Assembly (NCBI RefSeq): GCF_001653235.2
Contig: NC_035791.1
Location: forward strand, 2,418,001 to 2,482,000
From: Pochonia chlamydosporia 170
Taxonomy: Eukaryota > Ascomycota > Sordariomycetes > Hypocreales > Clavicipitaceae
Direction of reading: 5' to 3'
Length of the DNA: 64,000 nucleotides
The notes under the pieces are model-generated. The model searched no databases and was not told the origin of the DNA. It saw only the letters and a program-made list of their open reading frames with translations. The translations under genes and the position numbers were made by a program. This document shows, in pieces, positions 1-11,371 of this stretch (position 1 is its first letter; every line of letters begins with the position of its first letter).

Positions 1-2529
1 AAAAAAATTCTGTACTTTCTCGGTTTCTTGGCCTTGGGGCTGCACTGCATGTGGAAGTTTCGGTTTCCCTGTGTCTTCTGTTTGGCTCAGGCAGAGCCTC
101 CACAGCGAGAAAGCGAGAAGCAAGTCAGGCTTAGCCAACAATCACTAATCGTCAAGCAGCGAGACCAGATTTGATCTGACCAGACTTGACCAGACCAAAC
201 TTGACCAGACCAGACGTGAGAAAGTCGACGTGGAACAATCGCTCCGTAGCGGGGAGTGGGGTCCCAACCAAACCAAACCAGACATTTCAAATGTCTCCTG
301 CCTGGTGTGCTCCTGAGGTCGACATGGAGATGGAACCGTTCGAGGCTCTCGCCCATCCATCACCAGACACAACGACCTCGACTGTAGCGCGCTCTAGCTG
401 TTGTCGATCCCTCAACTCTTATGCTGATGGTGCGCATCTTCCTAACGTCTAGAATACTTAGACAAAAGACACGAGACACTGGATGCCCACGCTCTCCTAC
501 CGAACACCGCGACTGTAAACTACCGGCCGGGAACATTCTGCCCTTGACGATATGCAGTTGGCTGACCCATCTGTCTTGTCTGGACTCTCATAGGCACACA
601 GACCATCGGAGCATGCACCGAGAGGGGAACAGTTGAATCATCAAATTTGCTGGAAACGTACGTCATGGTGACAACATACTGGTAAGGGTGGCGGGATCTA
701 CAGCGCGTTCCTCAGTCAAGTTGCAATTGCTTCAATCAACTGAGCCAAGTCGATGGCCAGATACTGCATTTCAGAAGTCCTGCTTGTTGCCGACAATCTG
801 ATGTGGCCGAGCCAGGTGCTGGCAGCAACGCCAAAACACCATGCCGTCTCAATTCCTTGCATTGGCATATGGCTCAATGAATATGCCTTCACAGGCCACG
901 CACCAAGTCGACAAGACATGTAATATCCCGATTCTGAACACATACATTGATCGAGACTACATACGTATCGGCTTTCGATGGTATTAGTCCTGTACCAAGG
1001 AAATTTCTTTTTTCGTCGCTTCTCAAAAAGAGGAAATAATTGGACTGCAGATGCTCTCTCAAGCCCCAAAATTGGCAGTTCCTCTTGGCAGTTCCCAGTC
1101 AATGTCCATTTACCCCTCCAGCTCTCCCGCTTTTTTCCAACCCGACTGGACCAGCTTCCAACGAAGCCGTGCTCCAATACCTAGGTACTTTGGCAACATG
1201 GAAGCTACCCCGCCCTGCCTGCCCCCAAAATCCCACGCATTGATTTCTGCGCAGGTTTCAATCAATCGATCAATCCTGTTGAGTCGCCTTCAACATGTTG
1301 ACAGCAACTCTAGCAGCATTCTCACATACATTCTGTACAAGCCAGACACATTGTAAAATCAGGTATTTTCACTAGACTTTACTGATATTGGGCAACTACA
1401 AGTGCCAAGTACTTTGACATCAACAGCGTCGCCAATACTTAAGTAGATGGCCTCAACATTTGTGACACTGGATGGGCGATCACGCCACGACTCGCCGCCA
1501 GGCTTCATTCAACCTTTTGCCTCGTTCCCAACGCTTGGCCATCAGTGGGAACCAATGCAAAGAACGCTTGACATGCCCGTGCAAGCTTCAGCATAGCGAT
1601 TGGTATCAACACTCACTCGTTCCACGAAGTACAGTCGACGTGGTCATGGTGGTCTGGTGAAGGTTCTTATTCGGGCAGGCAGATGAAATGCGCCAGGCTT
1701 GATGCAAAGCATGTGAAGATGGCCAAAGCCAACCAAAGTCGCAAATAATACTTAAACCCACGTCACGCAGGCACTCGGCTCATGCCGACAACGTGGTCAG
1801 TACCTTGCTGTTGCGTATCCAAACCTAGATTCTCTTGTACCAGACTCTTTACAGACCACATGCTGTGCATCAAACTCAGACTCGTCGACCTGGGCAAGAT
1901 AAAAATTCCTCCATAGCCATAATTAGAACAGACAACGTCATGCCCGCCCATTCTGTCAATGCCTTTCATCTTATCAGAGCCACATGAGTGGAAGCCCCAC
2001 CAGACAGCCTCTAGAATTATCAATGCAAATTCTTGAGCCCGCACCGCACCAGTTGATTGACCTCACCACAGTCTGGTTGCTTGCACCTGCCTGCAGTCCA
2101 AAACCGGCGTCGACCCCGCCATCAAACTTCAAGCCTCATTCGACTCCAAGCAAGCAAGCTGCATCATCATATCAATTCTCCAAATCCAAAACTCTCTATT
2201 GTCAGATTTGCTGCCAATCTTTCCGCACATCGCCACCACTGCTACCTCCACCGCCACAGATAGTCTTTCAGCTGACTGCCGTTGTTCGTTGTTGCTCACC
2301 ACAGCTGCCACAACCGACGTCACCATTACAACTACACGAAGCGAAGCTATCTAGCCCAACTTTCCGCAACTCCCGCTCGCTGAAACCATCCACAGCACTC
2401 CGAGCCACCACAATCACTTGATCCTTGCGGCCCAAAGCCAGAATAACCCAACCTAACCCGACCTGCAGAACAGGTTGAAAACCCCCAAGTCTACAAATCA
2501 AACCTATCTCGCAGCAAGCCAGAGTCACC
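1..2529. other. Intergenic region upstream of 6-phosphogluconolactonase
   Basis: I see no supportable gene here. The open frames present are short, overlap on both strands and resemble no known protein. Two patterns stand out: a cluster of four CCAGAC hexamers at 180-215 with a related CCAGAT just before it, and the palindrome TACCTAGGTA at 1178-1187. The last few hundred bases before 2530 are pyrimidine-rich, as is usual for a fungal core promoter and leader. No ATG lies between about 2460 and the start codon at 2530. Confidence 0.6.
1178..1187. repeat. Dispersed palindrome TACCTAGGTA, copy 1
   Basis: Perfect 10-base palindrome in intergenic DNA. The same sequence recurs at 9075-9084, 20005-20014 and 40959-40968. 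It may be a protein-binding site or a dispersed repeat remnant; function unknown. Confidence 0.6.
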
Positions 2530-3315
2530 ATGCCCAAGACACAGCCCAACCTCTACGCCTTTCGCAACGTCGATTCCCTAGCCACAGCCCTCCGGGGATA
2601 TGTTGTGCAGAGCCAAAACGCAGGCTTCAACCGACACGACTCCTTCAAAGTTGCCGTCTCAGGCGGCTCCCTGCCAAAGACTCTCGCACAAGCCCTCCTG
2701 GCCCCGTCATCCGGCCCCGAAGACGTGATCGACTTCACCAAGTGGGAAATCTTCTTCGCAGACGAGCGTGCCGTGGCCCTCGACCACGCCGACTCCAACT
2801 ATGGCCTCTTGAAATCCGAGCTCCTCGACAAGATCCCCGCCGACCAGCAACCCACCGTCCATCCCATCGACACCACCTACCTCGACGATACCCAAGAACT
2901 CGCCGACCAGTACGAAAAGTCTCTCGTCGGCAGCTTCGCCAGCCGTGACTCCGTCCGCCTCCCCATCTTCGACCTCATCCTTCTGGGCTGCGGCCCCGAC
3001 GGCCACACCTGCTCCCTCTTCCCGGGTCATCCCCTCCTCCGCGAGACAGACGCCTGGGTCTCTCCCATTGAAGACTCGCCCAAGCCTCCGCCCAGGAGAA
3101 TCACGCTTACTCTGCCCGTTGTCACACACGCCGTGCGCGTGGCATTTGTCGCTACAGGTGGTGGAAAGAAGGACATAATGAAGCAAATTTTTGATTCTCT
3201 CGAGGCTACTCTGCCGTGCTCCTTGGTCAACGAAGCCTCTGGCGAGCGATGCAGCTGGTTTGTGGACGAACCTGCCGTTGAGGGCGTTGGATTCCCTAGA
3301 AAGGCTTTCCTGTAG
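2530..3315 (+). CDS. 6-phosphogluconolactonase
   Basis: A 261-residue enzyme of the oxidative pentose phosphate pathway that hydrolyses 6-phosphoglucono-1,5-lactone to 6-phosphogluconate, expected in the cytosol. The single uninterrupted frame carries the glucosamine/galactosamine-6-phosphate isomerase-type fold signatures in order: VAVSGGSLPK (41-50, phosphate-binding SGGS at 44-47), FFADERAV (75-82), the long GCGPDGHTCSLFPGH segment (153-167) and the late VAFVATGGGKKDIM region (204-217). Length matches the eukaryotic Sol/PGLS family (about 250-270). The start fits because no earlier in-frame ATG extends the homology, and the context is caccATGC with A at -3. There is no visible targeting signal. 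It is convergent with the next gene, whose stop is 462 bases downstream. Identification is firm; which yeast Sol paralogue it matches is not resolved. Confidence 0.95.
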   Translation: MPKTQPNLYAFRNVDSLATALRGYVVQSQNAGFNRHDSFKVAVSGGSLPKTLAQALLAPSSGPEDVIDFTKWEIFFADERAVALDHADSNYGLLKSELLDKIPADQQPTVHPIDTTYLDDTQELADQYEKSLVGSFASRDSVRLPIFDLILLGCGPDGHTCSLFPGHPLLRETDAWVSPIEDSPKPPPRRITLTLPVVTHAVRVAFVATGGGKKDIMKQIFDSLEATLPCSLVNEASGERCSWFVDEPAVEGVGFPRKAFL

Positions 3316-3776
3316 GCCACAGTATCGGTGGTGGTCCTCACATGGATGGTACACTTGTGACGGAAATTGAGAGATCGACCGTTGAGGGACGTGAAAAAAG
3401 AAATATCAAGCACATGCCCACGCAACAGGCTTTGCTGGTTCTTGTGTAAAGACACAGACGCCTTTTTTTTCTGCTTTCAATCCAATTAGAGCAGTGGGAT
3501 TTAGAATGTTGGCGCTCGCGTTTGAGCAACATGCTCGTTAGGGTCTTGATTCGAAATCATGGAGTAGTCTTTTGCAATGGTTCAAAGTCGACCTGAAGGC
3601 GTAATAAACACTTCACCTGTTTAACCTCTGTTGTCACAATGTTGAAGCACCTTTTGATAAACAAGAACCCAATATGCCATAAACTTCAAAATGCTAAACT
3701 CATGTCGTATCATACCATTCATAACAATCATTAGCCGCAGGTATTGAAAAAAAGGATCTTCTTTACAAGCGCCGTC
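3316..3776. other. Convergent 3' intergenic region
   Basis: This stretch separates the stop codon of the 6-phosphogluconolactonase gene from the stop codon of the minus-strand gene beginning at 5219. It should contain the two 3' UTRs. It is moderately AT-rich near 3600-3760 with A-runs such as those around 3745. I see no gene. Confidence 0.6.
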
Positions 3777-5219
3777 TCACATAACTCGCCAAACAGCTCC
3801 AGCCCTCGGGGTATCAATATCCTCATCACCCTCCGTATTCACCCTCTCTATCCACTCATCCTCCCTCGCCAGCGCCTGCTGCTCAATCTCCCCCATGGCA
3901 GCCAACTCGGCCAACATGTCGTACACAAGACTCCTCGACCCGGTCAACATCCTCTCCAAACTCGACATGTCAGTCGAGGCCGCGCCCTCCAGATCATCCA
4001 CCTCTGCGAGCTGCGCGTTCCACATCTCCAACCGCCTCGTCAGCCCAGCACACTCCTCCCTCCAAGGAGCATCCAGCTCGCCGATAAACAACGAATCCTG
4101 TCCCTGGACCAACATCTTGTCCGCGTCGTGCCTCGCCCCCTCCACGTCACACATGTGGTCGACCCAGCGCTCAAACCGCCTCACAACCCTCGCATACCGG
4201 CCCGCAGGCTCACTGAGCGTCCATAAACCCGTGAATATCTCGTCCAGCGCCTGTATCTTCTCCTCTATTCCGCATTTCCCGCTGCGGGCCCATCGCCTCA
4301 AAGCGAGGATGTTGTCACTCTCCACGGCGGATTGCTCCCTGCTTGAGACGGCCTTGCTCTCTCGACTGAGTTCCTCGAATCGTGTGCCTAGTTTGTCCTT
4401 GGCGCTGGACTGCCACTGCGCTTGGACGGCGGGCGAATCTCGGTGCAGGAGGTGCAGTTGTAGGAGTTCGGCTTGTAGTTTGCTGGTTTCCGCGGACGCG
4501 GCTATATTGGCCGGGAGTTTGGAGGGCGACGGCGGAGCGAGAATAGCGGACGTAAGTGGTTTGGGGGCATGCGACTTGGCAGGTGAGTAGTGCTGTTGTA
4601 GTGTTGAGAACGCGGGTCGTATTCGGGGTTGTGCCTGTGCCTGTGCTTGTTTGACTACCGGTGGTGCGCTTTGCTTCGCAGGCGTAGATGGCCCTCTGTC
4701 GATAGATGTGCTTCGTCTATGTCCTAGTCTTGGAGCTGTCCCGACGGTTCGTTCTCTTGACGGCGGTCGCAACGAAGTAGCTGGCGTCAAGGTCGTCACT
4801 GTGCTCTTAGCACGAACGTGCGTTGGCCCTCGACGCGGAGGCTCTGCACTCCCATTACCAGCTGATGTAGGACGGGTCTTCACGGTCGGTCTATTCGCAC
4901 TGCTCAACGGGGGGTAACGACTCGTCTCTCTCTTGGTTGTTTCTTGGGCAGACACGCCATTTTGCTTCCTGGATAATGATGTCGAGCGTGTTAATGTAGC
5001 GGATACAGGTCTGGTGGTCCGGGATGCCCCCGTGGTGTTTGTTGTGGTTGCGGATGAGTTTGGTCCAACGATTGATGTAGGTCGCGTGGATGGTTTGACT
5101 GGGAGTCGACTGGGGGAACCACTTCGGGTTGGATCTGTGCTGCTAGGTCTTATTGTCTTCTCTGATGGCTGCGATAGCGTTGGTTTGCGCAATGAGCGAG
5201 TTCGTTGGAGAGAGGACAT
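3777..5219 (-). CDS. Unrecognised coiled-coil protein with basic Ser/Thr/Pro-rich N-terminus
   Basis: A single-exon frame of 480 residues if translation starts at the ATG at 5219 (MSSLQRTRSLRKPT...). An in-frame ATG at 5261 would add 14 residues. I chose 5219 because the sequence after it is basic and Ser/Thr-rich like the rest, while the 14-residue extension is hydrophobic and different. About the first 220 residues are low-complexity (Ser, Thr, Pro, Arg). From roughly residue 240 the chain becomes helical and charged: heptad-like leucines in LQAELLQLHLLHRDSP, then a conserved-looking block with LALRRWARSGKCGIEEKIQ and a C-terminal helical segment ending in WRVM. A basic disordered tail plus coiled coil would suit a cytoskeletal or scaffold protein, but that is only an inference. 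I do not recognise a family. Confidence 0.75.
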   Translation of the reverse strand: MSSLQRTRSLRKPTLSQPSEKTIRPSSTDPTRSGSPSRLPVKPSTRPTSIVGPNSSATTTNTTGASRTTRPVSATLTRSTSLSRKQNGVSAQETTKRETSRYPPLSSANRPTVKTRPTSAGNGSAEPPRRGPTHVRAKSTVTTLTPATSLRPPSRERTVGTAPRLGHRRSTSIDRGPSTPAKQSAPPVVKQAQAQAQPRIRPAFSTLQQHYSPAKSHAPKPLTSAILAPPSPSKLPANIAASAETSKLQAELLQLHLLHRDSPAVQAQWQSSAKDKLGTRFEELSRESKAVSSREQSAVESDNILALRRWARSGKCGIEEKIQALDEIFTGLWTLSEPAGRYARVVRRFERWVDHMCDVEGARHDADKMLVQGQDSLFIGELDAPWREECAGLTRRLEMWNAQLAEVDDLEGAASTDMSSLERMLTGSRSLVYDMLAELAAMGEIEQQALAREDEWIERVNTEGDEDIDTPRAGAVWRVM

Positions 5220-5261
5220 TACGGCCCAGTGGTTGATAAAGATGATGGATGGTGGCTTCAT

Positions 5262-5843
5262 GTCCAGGGGTCAAGAACCGAGGACATGCATTTGAAGCTG
5301 TGACGCCCCAGGAGCTATGATCAATGAAGACCCACCCAAGTGTCTTAAGGGTATCAGGTACGATCCAAAAGTTGCACGACAACAGTTCACGCGAGATGTC
5401 AGAATAGACAATTGCATGGGTTGAATCAGTCGATTATGACTATTTTCAAATCGACTCTCTTGAATTGACCCCCTCGATATATAAATATAATATTGGTGTG
5501 TGCTTCCGAGTGGTATCCTGGACATCACCCACGGTTTCACGTGGCTCCAAGACCTAAGTCGCTTGGTCTATCAAGACTGTAAAAAGTAAAAAAATGTAGG
5601 TATCTCCAATGCTGAACCAAACCTGACCGGTTCCAATAGATCCCCGTCTATAAATCCTGCCACTGACGGCCCCTCATTCTACATACGCAGGTCATGTCCG
5701 CTTTATAATTTCGATCGGCCGTGGACGGGTTGCAGCCGCCCTTCTAAGCTGGCCGAACCCTAAAAACAACCGGCTGCTGTGATAATACAAAGAAAATTGA
5801 AAACTAGAAAAGGAGTGCTGAAACCCGATCCTTGCTGTTGTCA
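5262..5843. other. Intergenic region between two minus-strand genes
   Basis: Upstream region of the coiled-coil gene and downstream region of the zinc-binding-protein gene. A strongly AT-rich patch at about 5478-5494 (TATATAAATATAATAT) is a candidate TATA-type element for the gene starting at 5219, though it lies about 260 bases from the start codon. No gene is seen. Confidence 0.5.
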
Positions 5844-7966
5844 CTAGAAGTGTAGCTCGATGCCCAACGCAGAACCAGGCCGTGACGTGGATGATAAGCT
5901 AAGAGGTGTGTTTGTTCGAAGTTGGTCCACCAGGCTTCGGAGCACCTTTTGATGTCCATTCAGGCCCCGTAAACATGTCTCGCAGATGCGAAGGTGGCAG
6001 AAGGTGCATACCCAACGGTCTTCTACATCCGCTTTGTCACACGTTTGGCAGGTGAGTGGGTAATTCCGGTTCGACCTGCGATTCATCGTCCGATGCTTCT
6101 GGAAACAATTGTAATGCGTCTGGGTAAGAGGCTTCGCGGGAATTATTGCGCCAGGGCCAAGGGGCTTATCGGTCTGGACAGGGAAGTATGCTGCTCTAGG
6201 ATCTGGGTCGCCTGCAATCTTCATCTCCGGGTACAGAGTTCCGTCACGGCCACGGTACATTGGTCCTTGTGCATCGGACATAACGATCCTTGGATCAGAG
6301 GAGCCGGTGGCCGTTGCAGGGCGCCTGGGTTCTCCATAACTTGGCCCTATGCCACCCTGACCAGAGGAGATGCGGCTTGATACTGAGTCGGATGAACCGC
6401 TAATCCCACGACTGCTGTCGCCCCGGGGTGGGAACTGTGCCCTATGTGCCGATGGAGAACTTGATCTTGGTGGAGAAGGTTCGTGCCGTCTCAGTTCTTG
6501 CAGGCTTGTGGCAAGACGAAGATCAGGTGCAGCTTGGGGTAGCCTGTTTAGAGAACCAGGAGGAGGAGTTGGCACGGCAGCTTCGAAGTTGGATGGCACG
6601 ATTGTTTGAGGCGAGGTAGACTTGGATGCATCAGTTAAGGCTCTTTCCTTTGGTGATCCAGTTGCTGACACGGGCGAGGCCGGCTTGACTATAGTCTCAG
6701 TTTGAGCTGATGGCGGACTGACATCTCCCTTTCGATATTCCGGGGTAGGCGGTCGCTTGCTATCGCGGCGAACGGGCAAGTCCTTGCGGTCCACTGATGT
6801 TCTTGTGCTCTCGAATTTGTTCTTGACGCTCTGCAGTTTTGAGCTCGTGCTTCCCATTTGTTTTTCCGTTTCTTGATTAGTGTCTTTAGGAGGCGGTCGC
6901 ACGTTACGGCCGGGTAAGCCCACAGCAGGAGGCCGTTGGGTCGACTTTTGCTTGGGCTCCTCTGTGGGGAGCTTCGATTCGGCACCTGTGCCGGAAAACG
7001 CCTTGAGTACAGCTGTTTGAATTGACTTGATGGAGGAAGTTGACGCTGTTGAACCGTGGCTATAATTTAGCTTCAGGTCGGGAAGCTCTTTGTTCTTTTC
7101 GGCAGTCTGCGGCCGGCGCTTCCAAATTTCGGGTCGAGGAGGCGATGGTTTTTCCGTCACTGGTGCAACTGGCAGTGGTTTGGGCGGTGATGAAGTTGGA
7201 TGAAACCCGTTGTCCTTGGGGGGTGGCGCAGGACGACTTTGGCCGTTTTGTGCCGAAATTTCGTCGCTCTTCACTGTGGATAATGGCGTCTGTGAATTAC
7301 TGCGGCCGCCAGCCGATGAGTCGTCTCTACCTAGCGAGGGTCCTTTGTTGGAGTCACGAAACAGGTTGTTGGCCGTGCTCGCTGCTGTGTAAGTGCTACC
7401 GGGTAACGGAGCATCAGGCTCTCGAGAATATGCCGAGAGCAGACTGCATATTGAGTCTGTGGGTGAAGGCTCTGGAGGAACGACAATGGTAGGTTGTACT
7501 GGCGGTTGCAGTGCACCGCCAACAGCTTTTCTTGGTATCGTCATTGAGCCAGCGGAGGAAGATGTTGGCAGAGGTGGTGAGTTGACGCTGGGGGTATCGG
7601 GGAGTGGTGTGATCGGTTTCGACGTCGACGAGCCAACTGGTTTTCTGGCTATACTCTTGATGCTTTTGTTGTCATCATTTTCCCGAGAAGGAGTCTGTGG
7701 AGGGAGAGGGAAGTGAAGTTCAGGTAAAACTTTTGGCAGTGGTGGAAGCTCGGCGCGAGTACTATCGACAACAGGGACGGATGGCAACGCTTTTGAATAC
7801 CTTGAGCGTCCGCCCATGGGCGATGAAGCGGCTGCATCTCGTACTCCCAACATGTTTTTAAGTTTATTCTTGCCCCCCTCTTCGAAATGCGTCAATGCCG
7901 CCGTGATTGCGCTTGGACGGGGCGGTGGTGTTCGCCCAAAGAGGGCTCGCTCGCAGCCAACTTTGC
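5844..7966 (-). CDS. Proline/serine-rich protein with C-terminal zinc-binding domain (5' end unresolved)
   Basis: An open frame of about 706 residues, counted from a likely splice acceptor at 7967-7968 (exon base 7966) to the TAG at 5844-5846. No ATG opens the frame upstream: the longer frame to 8048 begins with GTG. The first in-frame ATG is at 7853 (MLGVRDAAASS). The residues before it (CERALFGRTPPPRPSA...ALTHFEEGGKNKLKN) look like real protein, so I infer a short unfound first exon rather than a start at 7853. Most of the chain is disordered and rich in Pro, Ser and PxxP-like stretches. The last 100 residues contain regularly spaced Cys/His: CFQKHR, then CQTCDK, CTFCHLRICETC and LNGHQKV, consistent with a zinc-binding treble-clef or B-box-like fold. 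Function is unknown; PxxP motifs suggest an adaptor. No family is recognised. Confidence 0.75.
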
Positions 7967-9074
7967 CTGGTCCAGGGACGGCCAGGCGTTGAGACGAAAC
8001 GACGAGTTGCAACGGCGAGAAGATACGTTCCGACGATAAAGCCCACACAGCCGGCTCAAATGGTAGGGTCGCGCGTCAAGCCGCAAAATTGAAACGAGGG
8101 GCTCCCTGGTAGTATTTCAAAGGAGGATGCCGTTCGTAACGACGGTCCTCTTCTCATATGTACCAGCTGCATATGCGGGGGGGACAACAAAGCGCTGGCT
8201 GGGATGAAGGAAGAGTTTGGGATGATGTTTAGGAATGGGTTGGACGAGCAGGTACTTGGTTCAAGAGCCTCGACACCAAGAACCAAGAACTCGGCAGGAT
8301 TATGGTCTCATTGTCCTGCATAGACATGAGGTAAGGGCCACAGGGACTTGTTTTAGATATCCATGGACCCTAGTCGCAAAGTACAGGATTTTTTCCTGTT
8401 CCCATTTGATCGTCCATGTCCACATCCACATCCACGATGGGCGATACGTGAGCGGATACGTCGATGGCGCCGGCCCCTTCGGCCCTGAATCCAGGAAATA
8501 AGTTACCAGCCAGACAAGTACCAGGTGGATTCACTGGGAGGCCTAGCGTCTGGTCCAAATGTGTTGCTGGGGTTGGAAACTGGTGTGGACTTGTTGGCTC
8601 GCAGTGTCTAGCGTTCAGTTCGTGGCTCGGCACGGAGACAAGCCTGAAAGAATGAAGACATTATTATGGAGCCTGAGACTGGCATGCGCAGGTGGTCAGG
8701 GGTGATCAAGGCATCGTCAGCATTTTGATGTACTGGACTGGACTGTATTGCATCCGAACCTCCCAAGCCTCCCACAGCTCCATGTCAACATGTCGCAGAC
8801 CAGAGTGGATGGTGCCGAATCGGGCAGTGAGACAGACGCCACTTAGCCACCAGCACACACGCTAAAGACGGTTCTCTCAGCCACGCACACTCGTGTTGAG
8901 TGAGGTATTCCGTATTGTGGTACGGGAAGTCCACCATGTCGTACCCTGTGCTCTGACATGGCATTTGATGCCTTTGACAAATTGATGCGGGAATGGCGGA
9001 AAGGCAAAATGAAATAGGAAAGAGCCATCACAAAACCAAGTGTCTGCTGAAATACGGAGTCCTCCGACCTAAGC

Positions 9075-9084
9075 TACCTAGGTA
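9075..9084. repeat. Dispersed palindrome TACCTAGGTA, copy 2
   Basis: Second perfect copy of the 10-base palindrome, in the gene-poor region before the tRNA. Confidence 0.6.
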
Positions 9085-11331
9085 CTTGAGTAGTATCCAC
9101 ATGTGGTCTGAAGAGAGCACTGGTCATTGGCGACCTCTTGTGATCGTGGAAATGAGGTAGGAACAGCCGTGCCCCAGAGGGAAGGCGCCCCAGTTCTATT
9201 CTAGTCTGGTAGGCTGGGTTGGTCCTGCCAGCTGCCGTCTGGTCTGTTGCACATCAGTTGACCTCTTGACCTCATGAACTCCGTGCTCAATGCTACTACA
9301 ACCTACTCTACTCTGCATACAAAAAGGTCAAATACTTAGACAAAGACCCCAACGAGTTCGCACGCCAACTCTCAACGCATTGCACCGTTGCATAAACGCG
9401 GGACAGTGACAGACCAAGCCAATGGCCAGCCACCAAGGCGACGAGACGGGGTCGACATGAGCACCGCAGACAGCATGAACGAAGAGCATTGATTGATCTC
9501 CATCGCCTCACTCATGAGTTCTTATTGTGACGGCGCGCCCGCCGGTCCTCCCGGATATCGCCGATCATCAATGCGTCACGACCTCGGGACTTGGCACTAT
9601 TGAGTGTAAAACGTGAAGCACGAAGATTTGCTCCGTGCTCTTGGCAAACATAGAGAAATCAATGCTGATAATACGGGAAGGTTGCTTGTCACTCAGCCTC
9701 CAGAGCCACCTGTTGCCATCTGGGGCAAATTGATATGTGCCACCAAAAGTATTGTATGAGCCTGCAGGTGTTCCCAACATCCAGCATGTCAGGGGCTGTA
9801 CGGGGTACATATGAACCCAAAATGGCATTGAATCTGCCACGTTATTCTTAGTATTCGCTCCAGGGAAGAGCCGCGGCATGGGATGAGGGTGTACGAATGC
9901 TTGCATTGTGCGACCCTCCGTGGCAGCCGGAGACATGAAACTCGCATCACGAACTTTAACGCATCAATACTTTGGACGCAATTCAAGGTGGACGACGCAG
10001 CATGGCATAATAAAGCAATTCTTTCTGCACCACAAACACAGCGCATGATTTTTAATCCAAGAGTTCAACGGTTTGTTTGCTGCCAATGCCATTGAATCAA
10101 GCCGTTGTGGTCAATGGGGCATGATCAGGGTGCCACAGATGGCACAGCCGCACAGGTTAAAGCCACGGCCCTTCGTGCGACAGTCTCTGCCAGCAAGTAG
10201 CTCAACATGGCGACCAATGCTGCGTCATTTTTAGTATATCCTTCAATGTTCGTCCAGACGGACAACGTGAGAGATTTCCAGGCGTATACTGGCTTTTGGA
10301 AATATCGGCGCTTGAGTGATCAATTCGGACAATTCTGAACGATGGGGAAACAAGAAACAATCAGCCACACTGATTTACCGCTTCGATGTTACGCACGCAG
10401 GCAGACCCTCTGCCACCAGAAGTTGAGACACTTGAAGAATTGGATCAAACCAGCCACTGCCTGGATCTGCCGCTCAATATTCACCAAATGTTGGCAATTG
10501 TGGCACGTGCAGAACAAAGTCTGTCAGGATGTATCGTACTTGCTTTTGTCGTCGCATCCTCCCTCCTGAAGCCCGGTATTCGAAGAAACTTCAATGTTGC
10601 AGCTTGCGGTGAGGGAGAAAAAGCAAAGTCTGATATGAGGCAAGGAGATCAGGGGCATTGCGCGGAGTAACACCAGAGCAAAGCCACATCCCTGCGACGT
10701 TTTCTTCACAAAAGCAATACCAAGTTTCAGTCCACCATTGGACCACATTCTCGCGTGGTTGGTATTACCGTGGCGCTTGGCTCTGTCGCGTCATCGGATA
10801 TCGCATCGTCGCACAAAACGGAGCATTGTAAAAATCAATTGGCACAGTCTAGCCTGACCGCTCTGCATAAAGTATCATGGCCCTAGGTCCTCGCTTCATG
10901 GCCTCGCCCTTAACACTTACCATGGCATGGACAAAGGACGACGTGAAAGAAGGGCACGGGGACCTCAATGTTAGATACAATAAGACATGTCGGTGTGCTC
11001 GTAGGGAAGCTTCATGAATGTTAGACACGGGCAATGAGTTGCGATTAGCGAGGTATCCCTTAGACCACGATACAGAAAATCCTCATCCGTACTCTGGACC
11101 TTAGTGAGACACGACGCAATCGGGTTTCAATAGACTGTAGATGTTTTACTCGGAAACATCTCCCTGCGTTTGTTCAGCCATCTCCTGCTACATCGTAAGC
11201 TCTAGACGCGGTAGTTGAGTTTGTGGCTAGCACTGGGCGAAGGGGGAGGTTTTGCTTTTAGCGATCCCGCCGTAATGCATCAAGCAAGCAGCACTTGGTC
11301 TTTCAGGGTCAGCTGTTTCAGCTGCATTTGA

Positions 11332-11342
11332 TTTATATATAC
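11332..11342 (+). promoter_or_regulatory. TATA-like element upstream of tRNA-Trp
   Basis: TTTATATATAC lies 30-40 bases before the first base of the tRNA gene. Upstream TATA boxes at about this distance help RNA polymerase III initiate on tRNA genes in several fungi, notably fission yeast. Use here is inferred from position and sequence only. Confidence 0.45.
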
Positions 11343-11371
11343 TTCAATAAGGGCTAAATTTGCAAGCATGT

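Larger units (their letters stand above)
7967..11371. other. Gene-poor intergenic region
   Basis: No convincing coding gene. The probable first exon of the minus-strand zinc-binding-protein gene should lie within a few hundred bases of 7967, but I could not place it. The palindrome TACCTAGGTA occurs at 9075-9084. The remaining short open frames have no recognisable composition or motifs. An AT-rich TTTATATATAC at 11332-11342 belongs to the tRNA gene downstream. Confidence 0.55.

Noticed and set aside
716..1177. 153-codon minus-strand frame
   Set aside because: No family resemblance, no splice context and several equally long frames overlap it on the other strand.
2707..3354. 215-codon minus-strand frame opposite 6-phosphogluconolactonase
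   Set aside because: It is the shadow of a firmly identified gene with strong third-position C bias.
5220..5261. N-terminal extension of the coiled-coil protein from an ATG at 5261
   Set aside because: Possible but less likely: the added hydrophobic residues differ from the basic Ser/Thr-rich head. Kept only as an alternative start.
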